Counted from the stretch's first letter, positions 48,106 through 57,009 are shown. The stretch is 64,000 nucleotides of DNA from Microbacterium barkeri (GCF_027921765.1 NZ_BSEJ01000005.1:62001-126000), one strand, 5' to 3'. The notes: a model not told the origin generated them from the sequence alone. Numbers and translations: made by a program.

Positions 48106-48909
48106 ATGGCAGCGGCTGCGACGTCCTCTCCCCCGATCGGCATCGTGTTCCGTCCCCAGTCCCCGCCCGAGGAGCTCGTCGCCGTCGCGCGTGCCGCCGA
48201 CGCCGCGGGCGTCGCGGAGCTGTGGCTCTGGGAGGACTGCTTCCTCGAAGGCGGCCTCGCGACCGCGACCGCGGCGCTCGTCGCGACCGAGCGGCTGAAG
48301 GTCGGCATCGGCCTGCTTCCCGTGCCGCTGCGGAACCCCGCACTCGCGGCGATGGAGGTCGCCACGATCGAGCGACTCGCGCCGGGCCGGTTCATCGCCG
48401 GCTTCGGCCACGGCGTACTCCCGTGGATGGGCCAGGTCGGCGCGAGGGTCGCGTCGCCCCTGACGCTGCTGCGCGAGTACGTCGGCGCCGTGCGCTCGCT
48501 CCTCGACGGGGAGACCGTCGACGTGGCCGGGCGGTACGTGAAGCTCGACGGCGTCTCGCTCGGATGGCCGCCCGCCACCGCGCCCGAGATCACGATCGGA
48601 GGGAGCGGGCCGAAGACCCTGCGCCTGGCCGGAGAGATCGGCGACTCGGTCCTGCTCGACGCCTCGATCGACGTCGAAGGCCTCCGCCGCGCACGGGCGA
48701 TCATCGACGAGGGACGCGAGGCCTCGGGGCGCGGAGGCCGCGCCCGCGTGCGCGTCTACACGGAGATCGACCCTCGCGCCGATGCGCTCGAGAACCGCAT
48801 CGCCGACCGCATCGCCGAGCTCGTCGACGCCGGGGCCGACGCCGTCGCGTTCCAGGGAACGGATGAGGCGCCCGACCCGAGGCCCCTGCTCGACGCGCTC
48901 CCGGACTGA
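48106..48909 (+). CDS. LLM class flavin/F420-dependent oxidoreductase
   Basis: The 267-residue TIM-barrel protein has LWLWEDCFLEGG, GIGLLPVPLRNPALAAMEVATIERLAPGR (split by the usual Pro/Arg residues) and FIAGFGHGVLPWMGQVGAR, placing it in the F420-dependent LLM subgroup by resemblance. A GGGGG run precedes ATG 48106. It stands alone between divergent and convergent neighbours, so no substrate can be inferred. Confidence 0.83.
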   Translation: MAAAATSSPPIGIVFRPQSPPEELVAVARAADAAGVAELWLWEDCFLEGGLATATAALVATERLKVGIGLLPVPLRNPALAAMEVATIERLAPGRFIAGFGHGVLPWMGQVGARVASPLTLLREYVGAVRSLLDGETVDVAGRYVKLDGVSLGWPPATAPEITIGGSGPKTLRLAGEIGDSVLLDASIDVEGLRRARAIIDEGREASGRGGRARVRVYTEIDPRADALENRIADRIAELVDAGADAVAFQGTDEAPDPRPLLDALPD

Positions 48910-48937
48910 GCCGCGCGCCCGGGCTGAGCCGCACGGG

Positions 48938-49345
48938 TCAGTCCCAGGGGCTCCCGCCCTCGCCCGTCGTGAGCGGGCGGAGGTCGCGCGGCGGCGGCCA
49001 CGGCAGCTCGATGAGCTCATAGGGCACGTCGATCGCGCCGAAGTCGTCGGTCTTCACGACGACGCGTCCGGGAGCGACGACGCCGCCCTCGAGCCGATCG
49101 GGAGAGAACTCGACCAGGCGGACGCGCACGTCGCGGCCATCCGGCCGGCGCAGCATCCACACATCCGCCATCCACGACAGACCCTGGCGCTCGAGCGCCT
49201 CCTCCGCCTCGAGCCAGTCGACCGAGCTCGTGACATCGGCGCCGAAGAGCGACACGGCGACCCAGCCGTCGCCATCCGGACGCACCCAGCCCACGAGCTC
49301 GCCGTCCGAGGCGCGGCGGTGCGGGATCCAGTCGGGCGTGATCAT
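48938..49345 (-). CDS. Hypothetical protein
   Basis: The 135-residue acidic protein is not recognised. It is soluble, Trp- and Asp-rich, predicted mainly beta-strand, with HRRASDGELVGWVRPDGDG at the start and a Pro-rich end. It has no ribosome site; TAGGGT (49352-49357, leftward) ends 6 nt before ATG 49345, suggesting leaderless translation. It shares a mirror-image promoter region with the MFS gene. Confidence 0.65.
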   Translation of the reverse strand: MITPDWIPHRRASDGELVGWVRPDGDGWVAVSLFGADVTSSVDWLEAEEALERQGLSWMADVWMLRRPDGRDVRVRLVEFSPDRLEGGVVAPGRVVVKTDDFGAIDVPYELIELPWPPPRDLRPLTTGEGGSPWD

Positions 49346-49351
49346 GTCCTC

Positions 49352-49397
49352 ACCCTAGGCGGAGCCCGTGTCCGGAGCGGAGCCTAGGGTGGAGAAG
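49352..49397. promoter_or_regulatory. Mirror-image TAGGGT promoters for two leaderless divergent genes
   Basis: CACCCTAGGC (49351-49360) and GCCTAGGGTG (49382-49391) are perfect 10-bp inverse copies. Each contains TAGGGT pointing outward: 6 nt before ATG 49345 leftward and 7 nt before GTG 49398 rightward. The symmetry could reflect two matched -10 boxes, an operator, or both. Confidence 0.6.
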
Positions 49398-50831
49398 GTG
49401 CGCGACGACGACAGACCCCGAAGCAGGCTCGCCCACCCGCCGCGCTGGCTCACGGTCGCCGTGCTCGCGTTCGCGGGCCTGTGCTCCGCGTTCATGTTCA
49501 CGCTCGTCGTGCCGCTCCAGGCCGAGCTGCCGACGCTCCTCGACGCGTCGCGCGAGGACACGTCGTGGGTCATCACGATCACCCTGCTCGTCGCCGCCGT
49601 CGCGACGCCCATCTCCGGGCGTCTCGGCGACATGTACGGGAAGCGGCGGGTGATCGTCGTCCTGCTCGCGCTGCTCATCGTGGGCTCCCTCGTCGCAGCC
49701 CTCTCGAGCTCGATCGTCGGGGTGATCATCGGCCGTGCCCTGCAGGGAGCGGTGACCGGCGTCGTGCCGCTCGGCATCGCGATCATGCGCGATGTTCTGC
49801 CTCCCGACCGCCTCGGGACCTCCGTCGCGCTCATGAGCGCGACGATGGGGGTCGGCGGAGCCGTCGGCATGCCGGTCGCGGCGTACCTCGCGCTCAACGC
49901 CGACTGGCACTCCCTGTTCTGGCTCGCGGCCGCTCTCGGCGTCGTCGGGCTCGCGCTCGTCCTGGTCTACGTCCCGGAGGACATCCTGCGAGCGCCGGGC
50001 CGCCTCGACGTGGTGGGCGCGATCGGCCTCGCCCTCGGGCTCACCGGGCTGCTGCTGTTCGTCTCCCGCGGCGCGGAATGGGGATGGACGTCGCCCGCCG
50101 CGCTCACCAGTGTCATCGGCGGGCTCGTGGTGCTCGGCGTGTGGGGCGCGTACCAGCTGCGCACGCGCGACCCGCTCCTCGACCTGCGCGTCGCGGCTCG
50201 TCCGGCGGTGCTGTTCACGAACATCGCCGCGATCGGGATGGGCTTCGCGCTGTTCTCGTCGAACGTGACGTTCCCGCAGATGCTCGAGCTGCCGACGGAG
50301 ACCGGGTCCGGTTTCGGGATGGACATGGTCGGCGCCGCGCTCATCGTCATGCCCGCGGGCCTCGTGATGATGGTGATCTCGCCGCTGTCCGGATGGCTCG
50401 AGCGGACGATCGGGCCGCGGCCGCTGTTCACGGGCGGCGCGTCGTTCATCGTCCTGGCCTACGTGTTCGTGCTGCTGTGGTCGAGCGAGATCTGGCACAT
50501 CTTCGTGGCGAACCTCCTCATCGGCGTCGGGATCGGGTTCACGTTCGCCGCCATGCCGATGATCATCATGCGCGCCGTTCCCGCCGACGAGACCGGGGCG
50601 TCGAACGGCCTCAACGCGCTCTTCCGCTCGGTGGGGACGTCGAGCGCGTCCGCCGTCATGGGCGGCGTGCTCGCGGCCATGAGCGTCGAGGTCGGGGGCG
50701 CGACCATCCCCACGCGCGAGGCGTTCGACGTCTGCTACTGGCTCGCGATCATCGCGGCCGCGGTCGCGGTGGCGCTGTCGCTCTTCATCCCGCGCCACCC
50801 GACCTCAGCCCATCCGTCGCTGCCGAGCTGA
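49398..50831 (+). CDS. MFS transporter, 14-helix drug:proton antiporter (DHA2) type
   Basis: The 477-residue protein has about fourteen hydrophobic helices. Motif A reads GRLGDMYGKRRVIV and GRALQGAVTGVVPLGIAIMRD resembles the DHA2 motif B region. The family expels drugs and other amphiphiles. GTG 49398 is preferred because TAGGGT lies 7 nt upstream; upstream GTG codons at 49368 and 49389 are alternatives. Substrate unknown. Confidence 0.87.
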   Translation: MRDDDRPRSRLAHPPRWLTVAVLAFAGLCSAFMFTLVVPLQAELPTLLDASREDTSWVITITLLVAAVATPISGRLGDMYGKRRVIVVLLALLIVGSLVAALSSSIVGVIIGRALQGAVTGVVPLGIAIMRDVLPPDRLGTSVALMSATMGVGGAVGMPVAAYLALNADWHSLFWLAAALGVVGLALVLVYVPEDILRAPGRLDVVGAIGLALGLTGLLLFVSRGAEWGWTSPAALTSVIGGLVVLGVWGAYQLRTRDPLLDLRVAARPAVLFTNIAAIGMGFALFSSNVTFPQMLELPTETGSGFGMDMVGAALIVMPAGLVMMVISPLSGWLERTIGPRPLFTGGASFIVLAYVFVLLWSSEIWHIFVANLLIGVGIGFTFAAMPMIIMRAVPADETGASNGLNALFRSVGTSSASAVMGGVLAAMSVEVGGATIPTREAFDVCYWLAIIAAAVAVALSLFIPRHPTSAHPSLPS

Positions 50832-50843
50832 CGGCCGTCCGGC

Positions 50844-51785
50844 TCAGTCCCAGGGCATCGCCGCGGGGAGCTCGACGGAGAAGCGCTTGGCCAGCCACGC
50901 GGCCGCCAGCGGCACCCAGTGCGCGGCATCGTCGTCGATCATCGGCTCGGCAGACGCGGTGGCGCGCGTCGCGAGCGAGAGGCCGTGCTGGCCCGCCTCG
51001 AAGGCGTGGAGCTCGAAGGGCACGCCGTGCGCGGCGCATGCCGACGCGAACCGGAGGGAGTGCTCGACGGGCACGAGCGCGTCGGCGACCGTGTGCCACA
51101 GGAAGGTCGGCGGGGTCTGTGCGCTCACGTGCAGCGCGGGGCTCGCCGCGTCGAGCAGCTCAGGCGCCGGGTCGATCTCGCCGAAGTACGCGACGGCGGC
51201 CATCTCGCGGACGGCGCGCTCCGCGGGCGGCATGGCATCCAGACGGGCGTGCTGGAAGCGGTAGTCGCTGAGCGCGTAGCCCATGATGAGCGCGGCGGGC
51301 CGCAGCTCGTCCGGCGTCGCGTCGACCGCCTCGGTGACGAGGGCGTCATGCCATCGCGTGCCGTACATGCCGGCGTTGTGGCCGCCGGCGGAGAACCCCG
51401 CGACCGCGATGCGGTCGGCGTCGACGAGCCACTCCGCCGCCCGCGACCGGATGTGCTTCATCGCGAGGGCGACGTCGATGAGCGGGTTCGGGAAGACGCT
51501 GTGCGCGCGGGGCTCCATCGCGCGCGCATCGACGTTCCAGTCGAGCGGCCCGCCCGCTCCGTACACCGAGTAGCGCAGCACGAACGCGTGATACCCGAGC
51601 GCGGCGAACGCGAGGGCGACCGGCTCGGCCTCGCGATCGGAGCAGCCCATGTACGCTCCCCCGGGCAGGATCAGCACGGCGGGGCGGGCGCGGCCGTCGA
51701 GCAGCTCCGGGGAGTCGTCGAGGACGTACGTCGTGAGGGTCACGTCGTCGCGTCCGTCGTGGAGGGCGATGCGCTCGTGCTTCAT
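50844..51785 (-). CDS. Alpha/beta hydrolase, esterase/acetylxylan esterase-like
   Basis: The 313-residue protein lacks a signal peptide. It has an oxyanion region LILPGGAYMGCSDREAEP, the nucleophile elbow GFSAGGHNAG, and a late His in GQHGLSLATRA with an upstream Asp in VADALVPVEHS. This is the plan of the BD-FAE/acetylxylan esterase group. GAAGGAG lies in front of ATG 51785. It may deacylate sugar or small esters; the neighbouring IclR and aromatic genes give no direct clue. Confidence 0.83.
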   Translation of the reverse strand: MKHERIALHDGRDDVTLTTYVLDDSPELLDGRARPAVLILPGGAYMGCSDREAEPVALAFAALGYHAFVLRYSVYGAGGPLDWNVDARAMEPRAHSVFPNPLIDVALAMKHIRSRAAEWLVDADRIAVAGFSAGGHNAGMYGTRWHDALVTEAVDATPDELRPAALIMGYALSDYRFQHARLDAMPPAERAVREMAAVAYFGEIDPAPELLDAASPALHVSAQTPPTFLWHTVADALVPVEHSLRFASACAAHGVPFELHAFEAGQHGLSLATRATASAEPMIDDDAAHWVPLAAAWLAKRFSVELPAAMPWD

Positions 51786-51886
51786 GGTGCTCCTTCGCAG
51801 TCATGCCGCGGGTGCGGCGTCTCCAGCATCGCGTCACCGCGCGATCGGCGCCATTCGCCTCTCCCGCATGCGCATGAGGCGACGGC

Positions 51887-52669
51887 TCACACGAGACGCA
51901 GATCTGCCTCGATCGCCTGCGTCGCCGCGATCAGCCGCGGGAGGTGCTCGTCCCGGAGACGCTCGATCGGAACGCGCGCGGCGCTCGCGGACACGTTCAC
52001 CGCCGCGACGACCCGGCCATCCCGGCCGCGCACGGGAGCCGCGACCGATCGCACGCCCGACTCGAGCTCGCCATCCGTAATCGCGAATCCCGCGGCCGCG
52101 ACCTCGTCGAGCCGGCGCGCGAGGGCCGATCGGTCGGTGATCGTGCGCTCGGTGAGGGGCTCGAGAGCGGATGCCGCGAGCAGGGCATCGCGCTCATCCT
52201 GCGGCAGGTGCGCGAGCAGCACGCGGCCCATGCTCGTGGCGTAGGCCGGGAAGCGGGTGCCGATCGTGATCGCGACGCTCATGATCCGACGCGTCGGAAC
52301 GCGCGCGACGTAGACGATATCGCCGCCGTCGAGGACGGCCGCCGAGACGCTCTCGTCGACCTCGCGCGAGAGCCGCTCGAGGTGGGGCTGGACGATCTCG
52401 GGCAGCGACAGCGCCGAGAGGTAGCTGAAGCCGAGCTCGAGGACGCGCGGGGTGAGCGCGAACTCCCGCCCCGTGCTGCGGACGTACCCGAGCGTCTCGA
52501 GGGTGAGCAGGAACCGCCGGGCGGCTGCGCGGGTCATCTCCGTCCGGGCGGCGACCTCGCTCAGGGTGAGGCTCGGGTGCTCCGCGTCGAACGAGCGGAT
52601 GACCGCGAGGCCGCGCGCGAAGGACTGGACGAAGTCGCCGCGGCCCTCTTCGACGTCGTTCGTGCTCAT
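51887..52669 (-). CDS. IclR family regulator (PcaR/PobR-like)
   Basis: The 260-residue protein has an N-terminal winged HTH (LTLSEVAARTEMTRAAARRFLLTLETLGYV) and the IclR effector domain with YVARVPTRRIMSV and GTRFPAYATSMGRVLLAHL. The early FVQSFARGLAVIRSF is typical of the PcaR/PobR/CatR group that controls aromatic catabolism. The start ATG 52669 has TAGGGT 7 nt upstream and no ribosome site. It probably controls the pca genes next to it, whose promoter carries an IclR-like palindrome. Confidence 0.88.
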   Translation of the reverse strand: MSTNDVEEGRGDFVQSFARGLAVIRSFDAEHPSLTLSEVAARTEMTRAAARRFLLTLETLGYVRSTGREFALTPRVLELGFSYLSALSLPEIVQPHLERLSREVDESVSAAVLDGGDIVYVARVPTRRIMSVAITIGTRFPAYATSMGRVLLAHLPQDERDALLAASALEPLTERTITDRSALARRLDEVAAAGFAITDGELESGVRSVAAPVRGRDGRVVAAVNVSASAARVPIERLRDEHLPRLIAATQAIEADLRLV

Positions 52670-52676
52670 CCTCGCG

Positions 52677-52682
52677 ACCCTA
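52677..52682 (-). promoter_or_regulatory. Predicted -10 box for leaderless IclR-type gene
   Basis: Leftward TAGGGT, 7 nt before ATG 52669. The same hexamer and spacing occur at the 49345/49398 pair. Confidence 0.5.
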
Positions 52683-52700
52683 TCGCCCTCCGGACCACCC

Positions 52701-52923
52701 CGTGTCTCACGCGGTGCGGCCATCCGGGCCCGAAACCCGCGTGGAATGAGACATGGGGGTGGTGGCGGGGCTTCCGTGCGGTGCCGGGGACCTCCGTGTC
52801 TCACGTGGTGCGGCCATCCGGGCCCGAAACCCGCGTGGAATGAGACATGGGGGCGGTGGCGGGGCTTCCGTGTCTCACGCGGTGCGGCCATCCGGGCTCC
52901 ATTCCCACGCCAACCGAGACATG
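52701..52923. repeat. Three 55-bp palindrome-ended repeats between pcaF and the IclR gene
   Basis: Units at 52701-52755, 52795-52849 and 52869-52923 are each exactly 55 bp, beginning CGTGTCTCAC and ending GAGACATG, so TGTCTCA/TGAGACA-type ends pair. Units 1 and 2 differ at one base; unit 3 has a diverged right half but keeps its length and closing end. Linkers share GGTGGCGGGGCTTC. The array follows the pcaF stop, where it could act as a terminator or RNA-stabilising structure. Confidence 0.9.
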
Positions 52924-52958
52924 CACGACCCCCGGTCCCGCGCACGCACGGCTGCGGC

Positions 52959-54125
52959 TCAGCGCTCGAGGACGACGGCCAGCCCCTGCCCGACGCCGAT
53001 GCAGAGAGCGGCGACCGCCACTCCCCCGCCCCGGCGCTTGAGCTCATGCGCGGCGTGCCCGATGATGCGTCCGCCCGAGGCGCCGAGCGGATGCCCGATC
53101 GCGATCGCACCGCCGTGGATGTTCACGCGCTCGGGGTCGATATCCCACTGGCGGATGCATGCGAGGCTCTGGGAGGCGAACGCCTCGTTGAGCTCGACGA
53201 GGTCGACGTCGGCCCACGTCTTCCCCGCTCGGCGGAGGGCGATGTTCGCCGCCTCGACCGGCGCGACGCCGAAGAGGTGCGGCTCGTTTCCGAAGACGCC
53301 TCGGCCGGCGATGCGCGCGAGCGGCTCGGCGTCGATCGCCCCCTCGGCGCCGAGGAGCACGGCCGACGCCCCGTCGTTGATCGACGAGGAGTTGCCCGCG
53401 GTGACCGTGCCGCCCTGCTTGAACAGCGCCTTGAGGTCGCCGAGCTTCTCGACGGTCGAGCCGTCGCGGATGCCCTCGTCGCGGGCGAGCTCATGCCCGT
53501 CGACCTGCACGATCTCCGCGTCGTAGCGGCCCTCGGCCCACGCGCGGGCCGCGAGCTCGTGGCTGCGCACGGAGAAGGCATCCTGGTCGTCACGCGAGAT
53601 GCCGTAGGTCTCGGCCAGCAGCTCGGCGCTCTCGCCGTTCGAGATCGTCCATTCCCGCGGCAGAGCGGGGTTGACCATCCGCCATCCGATCGACGTGTTC
53701 CACATCGTCTGGTTTCCCACCGCCGGGAACGGCTTGGCCGACTTCTCCACGACGAACGGCGCGCGGCTCATCGACTCGACCCCGCCCGCGAGCACGATCC
53801 GGTCATCGCCGGCCTCGATCGCGCGCGAACCCTGGATGACCGCCTCGACCGACGAGCCGCAGAGGCGGTTCACCGTCGCGCCGGGCACCGTCACGGGGAA
53901 CCCCGCGAGCAGCGCACCGAAGCGCGCGACGTTGCGGTTGTCCTCGCCGGCCTGATTCGCGTCGCCGAACATGACGTCGTCGATCCGTGCGGGGTCGAGA
54001 CCCGTGCGGTCCACGGTCGCCCTCATGACGACGGCGGCGAGGTCGTCGGGACGCACCCCCGACAGCGCTCCGCCCGCGCGCCCGAACGGGGTGCGGACGG
54101 CGTCGTAGACGAAGCTCGCGGTCAT
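52959..54125 (-). CDS. pcaF: Acetyl-CoA acyltransferase, beta-ketoadipyl-CoA thiolase-like
   Basis: The 388-residue thiolase has nucleophile Cys89 (VNRLCGSSVEAV), His345 (AIGHPLGASGGR) and Cys375 (ALCIGVGQG). Co-transcription with CoA-transferase subunits by ATGA overlaps fits cleavage of 3-oxoadipyl-CoA to succinyl-CoA and acetyl-CoA. A generic acetoacetyl-CoA thiolase role cannot be excluded from sequence. Confidence 0.88.
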   Translation of the reverse strand: MTASFVYDAVRTPFGRAGGALSGVRPDDLAAVVMRATVDRTGLDPARIDDVMFGDANQAGEDNRNVARFGALLAGFPVTVPGATVNRLCGSSVEAVIQGSRAIEAGDDRIVLAGGVESMSRAPFVVEKSAKPFPAVGNQTMWNTSIGWRMVNPALPREWTISNGESAELLAETYGISRDDQDAFSVRSHELAARAWAEGRYDAEIVQVDGHELARDEGIRDGSTVEKLGDLKALFKQGGTVTAGNSSSINDGASAVLLGAEGAIDAEPLARIAGRGVFGNEPHLFGVAPVEAANIALRRAGKTWADVDLVELNEAFASQSLACIRQWDIDPERVNIHGGAIAIGHPLGASGGRIIGHAAHELKRRGGGVAVAALCIGVGQGLAVVLER

Positions 54126-54769
54126 GCCGCCACCTCCTGCAGAGAGAGCCCGGTGAGGGACTCGAGGCCCTCGATCGTGTTGTCGCCGAAGAGCTCCCGC
54201 ACGCGGAAGCCCTCGTCGGTCACATCGAACACCGCGTGATCGGTGTAGACCCGCGTGACGCAGCCGACGCCCGTGAGGGGATACGTGCAGGCGGCCACGA
54301 GCTTCGACGCGCCCTGCTTCGTGAGCAGGTCGGTCATGACGAACACCTGCTTCGCGCCGATCGCGAGGTCCATCGCGCCGCCCACGGCGGGGATAGCCCC
54401 GGGCGCGCCGGTCGACCAGTTCGCGAGGTCGCCGCGCTCCGACACCTGGAACGCGCCGAGCACGCAGATGTCGAGGTGCCCGCCGCGCATCATCGCGAAC
54501 GAGTCGGCGTGGTGGAAGTAGGCCGCCCCGGGCAGTGCGGTCACGGGCTGCTTGCCCGCGTTGATGAGGTCGGGGTCGACGCGGTCGGCGGCAGGGGCCT
54601 CGCCCATGCCGAGCAGGCCGTTCTCCGTGTGCAGGATGATCTCCTGATCGGATGGCAGGAAGTTCGCCACGAGGGTGGGCGCGCCGATTCCGAGGTTCAC
54701 GTAGGCGCCCTCGGGGATGTCGGCGGCGATCCGTGCCGCGAGCTCGTCGCGGCTGATGCGGGTGGTCAT
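54122..54769 (-). CDS. pcaJ: 3-oxoacid (3-oxoadipate-like) CoA-transferase subunit B
   Basis: The 215-residue subunit carries the catalytic Glu49 in ILHTENGLLGMG and GGHLDICVLGAFQVSERGDLANW. With subunit A it moves CoA from succinyl-CoA to a 3-oxoacid through a glutamyl-CoA thioester. It overlaps both neighbours by four bases, so A, B and thiolase are made together. Confidence 0.9.
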   Translation of the reverse strand: MTTRISRDELAARIAADIPEGAYVNLGIGAPTLVANFLPSDQEIILHTENGLLGMGEAPAADRVDPDLINAGKQPVTALPGAAYFHHADSFAMMRGGHLDICVLGAFQVSERGDLANWSTGAPGAIPAVGGAMDLAIGAKQVFVMTDLLTKQGASKLVAACTYPLTGVGCVTRVYTDHAVFDVTDEGFRVRELFGDNTIEGLESLTGLSLQEVAA

Positions 54770-55509
54770 CGTGCGGCCTCCTCGGCGAGCGGGCGTCCCT
54801 CGATGTCGACGCCTCCGACGAAGACGCCGTCGCGCAGCCACGCGCGCTCGCCGACCGCCACGACGCGGTCCACGAAGAGACCCGGGGTCACGACCATCTC
54901 GGGGTCGAGCGCTCCGAGCTCGACGACCTCGTCGACCTGGACGATCGTCGTCGTGGCGGCCGTCGCCATGATCGGCCCGAAGTTGCGCGCGGTCTCGCGG
55001 TAGACGAGGTTGCCCCAGCGGTCGGCGCGGTGCGCGCTGATGAGGGCGACGTCGGCCCTGATCGGATACTCCAGGACGTACGTGCGCCCGTCGATGTCGC
55101 GGTGCTCCTTGCCCTCCGCCAGCTGCGTGCCCACGCCCGTGGGCGAGAAGAAGGCGCCGATCCCCGCGCCGGCGGCGCGGATCCGCTCGGCGAGATTGCC
55201 CTGGGGCACGAGCTCGAGCTCGAGCTCGCCCGCACGGTACAGACCGTCGAAGACCCAGGAGTCGCTCTGACGAGGGAAGGAGCAGACGATCCGGCGCACG
55301 CGTCCCGCCGCCAGGAGCGCTGCAAGGCCGGTGTCCCCGTTGCCGGCGTTGTTGTTCACGATCGTGAGGTCGCGGGCTCCGTGCGCGATGAGCGCGTCGA
55401 TGAGCTCGACGGGCTGTCCGGCGCGCCCGAAGCCGCCGATCATGACGGTCGCGCCGTCCGCGATCCCCGCGACGGCGTCCTCGACGCTCGCGACGGTCTT
55501 GTCGATCAC
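54766..55509 (-). CDS. pcaI: 3-oxoacid (3-oxoadipate-like) CoA-transferase subunit A
   Basis: The 247-residue subunit shows GGFGRAGQPVELIDAL, NNNAGNGDTGLAALL and the family segment GAFFSPTGVGTQLAEGKE. GTG 55509 has GAGGAGGAACC in front. It heads the pcaI-J-F operon. An alternating set of GTTCGC/GCGAAC half-sites lies just upstream. A second, distinct A subunit begins at 63564. Confidence 0.9.
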   Translation of the reverse strand: MIDKTVASVEDAVAGIADGATVMIGGFGRAGQPVELIDALIAHGARDLTIVNNNAGNGDTGLAALLAAGRVRRIVCSFPRQSDSWVFDGLYRAGELELELVPQGNLAERIRAAGAGIGAFFSPTGVGTQLAEGKEHRDIDGRTYVLEYPIRADVALISAHRADRWGNLVYRETARNFGPIMATAATTTIVQVDEVVELGALDPEMVVTPGLFVDRVVAVGERAWLRDGVFVGGVDIEGRPLAEEAAR

Positions 55510-55526
55510 CGGTTCCTCCTCGATCG

Positions 55527-55551
55527 GTTCGCTCTGCGAACGTATGTTCGC
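55527..55551 (-). promoter_or_regulatory. Operator-like palindromes upstream of pcaI
   Basis: GCGAACGTATGTTCGC (55536-55551) is a perfect 16-bp palindrome. GTTCGC (55527-55532) adds a third half-site, forming GTTCGC-TCT-GCGAAC with the first arm. The GTTCG core resembles sites bound by PcaR-type IclR regulators, and such a gene is nearby. The site lies 18 bp above the pcaI start codon. Confidence 0.65.
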
Positions 55552-55800
55552 TATACGGCCAGTGTAGCGAGCGGATGTCCGCCGCGCGAGCCCCGGGCGC
55601 ACGCCGCGTCGGACCCGTGGTGCGGATGTCGCCTGCCGGGGACGACACGCGCACACGAGCCCCAGCCATCCGATTGCGCGTACGGGGTCGGGGCCCGACG
55701 CCGACCATCCGTCACTCTTCGACATGCGATGCGGAAGTCGCACCGTGCTCGCGGTACCGTCGCGACGGCGGGCACGCCCGCAGAAGGAGCGAGGAGCAGC

Positions 55801-57009
55801 ATGACGACCATCGAGACGACGACCGCCGGAAGCCTGCCGCGCACGAAGGCCCTCATCGAGGCCAACGCCGCGCGCACGTTCGAGGAGGACGGCTTCACGC
55901 TCACGTCGACGCCCGAGTACGAGGCGCTCGTCGCGGAGGCCGTGCGCGATGTCGTCGAGCGCCAGCGCGCGGTCGGGATCACGCAGCCGGGAGACGGCGA
56001 GTTCGGCAAGGCGATGTCGAGCCCCGTCGACTACGGCGCGTGGTGGGGCTACTCGTTCCAGCGCGTCGACGGCCTCTCGCTCACCGAGGTGAACGCGTTC
56101 AACGAGCCGCCCCGCCGCTCCGAGCCGGGCAACATCGTGCTCACGTCGTTCCTCGACCGCCGCGACCGCCAGGCGTTCGCCGAGGTGTACCACGACCCGG
56201 AGAACGGCGTCGAGACCGGACGGACGGCCACGGCGTTCCCCACGACGACCGGCCCGATCTCGTACCGCGGGCAGGCCGCGACGGCGGCGGATGTCCGCCA
56301 CCTCGCCGACGCGCTCGGCGAAGGCGAGACCGGATTCCTCACGGCGATCGCGCCGGGTTCCGCCGCACGCGTGCGCAACGACTACTACGCGACCGAGCTC
56401 GAGCACATCCGCGCGTGGACGGACGCCCTGAAGGAGGAGTACCGGGCGATCACGGACGCCGGTCTCATCCTGCAGCTCGACGATCCGTCGCTCGCGGAGA
56501 ACTGGGACCAGATCAACCCCGAGCCGAGCGTCGAGGACTACCTCGCGTTCACGCAGATCCGCATCGACGCGATCAACGAGGCCATCGCCGGGCTACCCAG
56601 GGAGCAGGTGCGCCTGCACCTGTGCTGGGGCTCATGGCATGGGCCTCACACGACCGACATCGAGCTCAAGCACATCCTCCGCACCGTGCTCGGCGCGAAG
56701 GTCGGCCAGATCTCGTTCGAGGCGGCCAACGTGCGCCACGAGCACGAATGGGCGGTGTGGGAGGAGAACAGGGATCTCATCCCCGACGACCTCGTCCTCG
56801 TGCCGGGCGTCGTGGGTCACTCGACGAACCTCGTCGAGCATCCGGACCTCGTCGCGCAGCGCATCGAGCGCTTCGCGCGCATCGTCGGCCCTGACCGCGT
56901 GATCGCCGCGACCGACTGCGGCCTGGGCGGCCGCGTCCACGAGCAGATCGCGTGGGCCAAGCTCGAGGCGCTCGGCGAGGGCGCGCGCCGCGCCGCGAAG
57001 CGGGTCTGA
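55801..57009 (+). CDS. MetE-C-terminal-like (cobalamin-independent methionine synthase II) family protein
   Basis: The 402-residue protein has only the C-terminal-type barrel of MetE. Zinc ligands are likely in LHLCWGSWHGPH, in FEAANVRHEHE and in ATDCGLGG. True MetE is about twice as long, so this protein probably transfers a methyl or other group to a different thiol or acceptor. GAGGAGCAGC precedes ATG 55801. It is divergent from pcaI and convergent with the ring-cleavage operon, suggesting a link to aromatic methyl-group metabolism, which is inference. Confidence 0.8.
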   Translation: MTTIETTTAGSLPRTKALIEANAARTFEEDGFTLTSTPEYEALVAEAVRDVVERQRAVGITQPGDGEFGKAMSSPVDYGAWWGYSFQRVDGLSLTEVNAFNEPPRRSEPGNIVLTSFLDRRDRQAFAEVYHDPENGVETGRTATAFPTTTGPISYRGQAATAADVRHLADALGEGETGFLTAIAPGSAARVRNDYYATELEHIRAWTDALKEEYRAITDAGLILQLDDPSLAENWDQINPEPSVEDYLAFTQIRIDAINEAIAGLPREQVRLHLCWGSWHGPHTTDIELKHILRTVLGAKVGQISFEAANVRHEHEWAVWEENRDLIPDDLVLVPGVVGHSTNLVEHPDLVAQRIERFARIVGPDRVIAATDCGLGGRVHEQIAWAKLEALGEGARRAAKRV

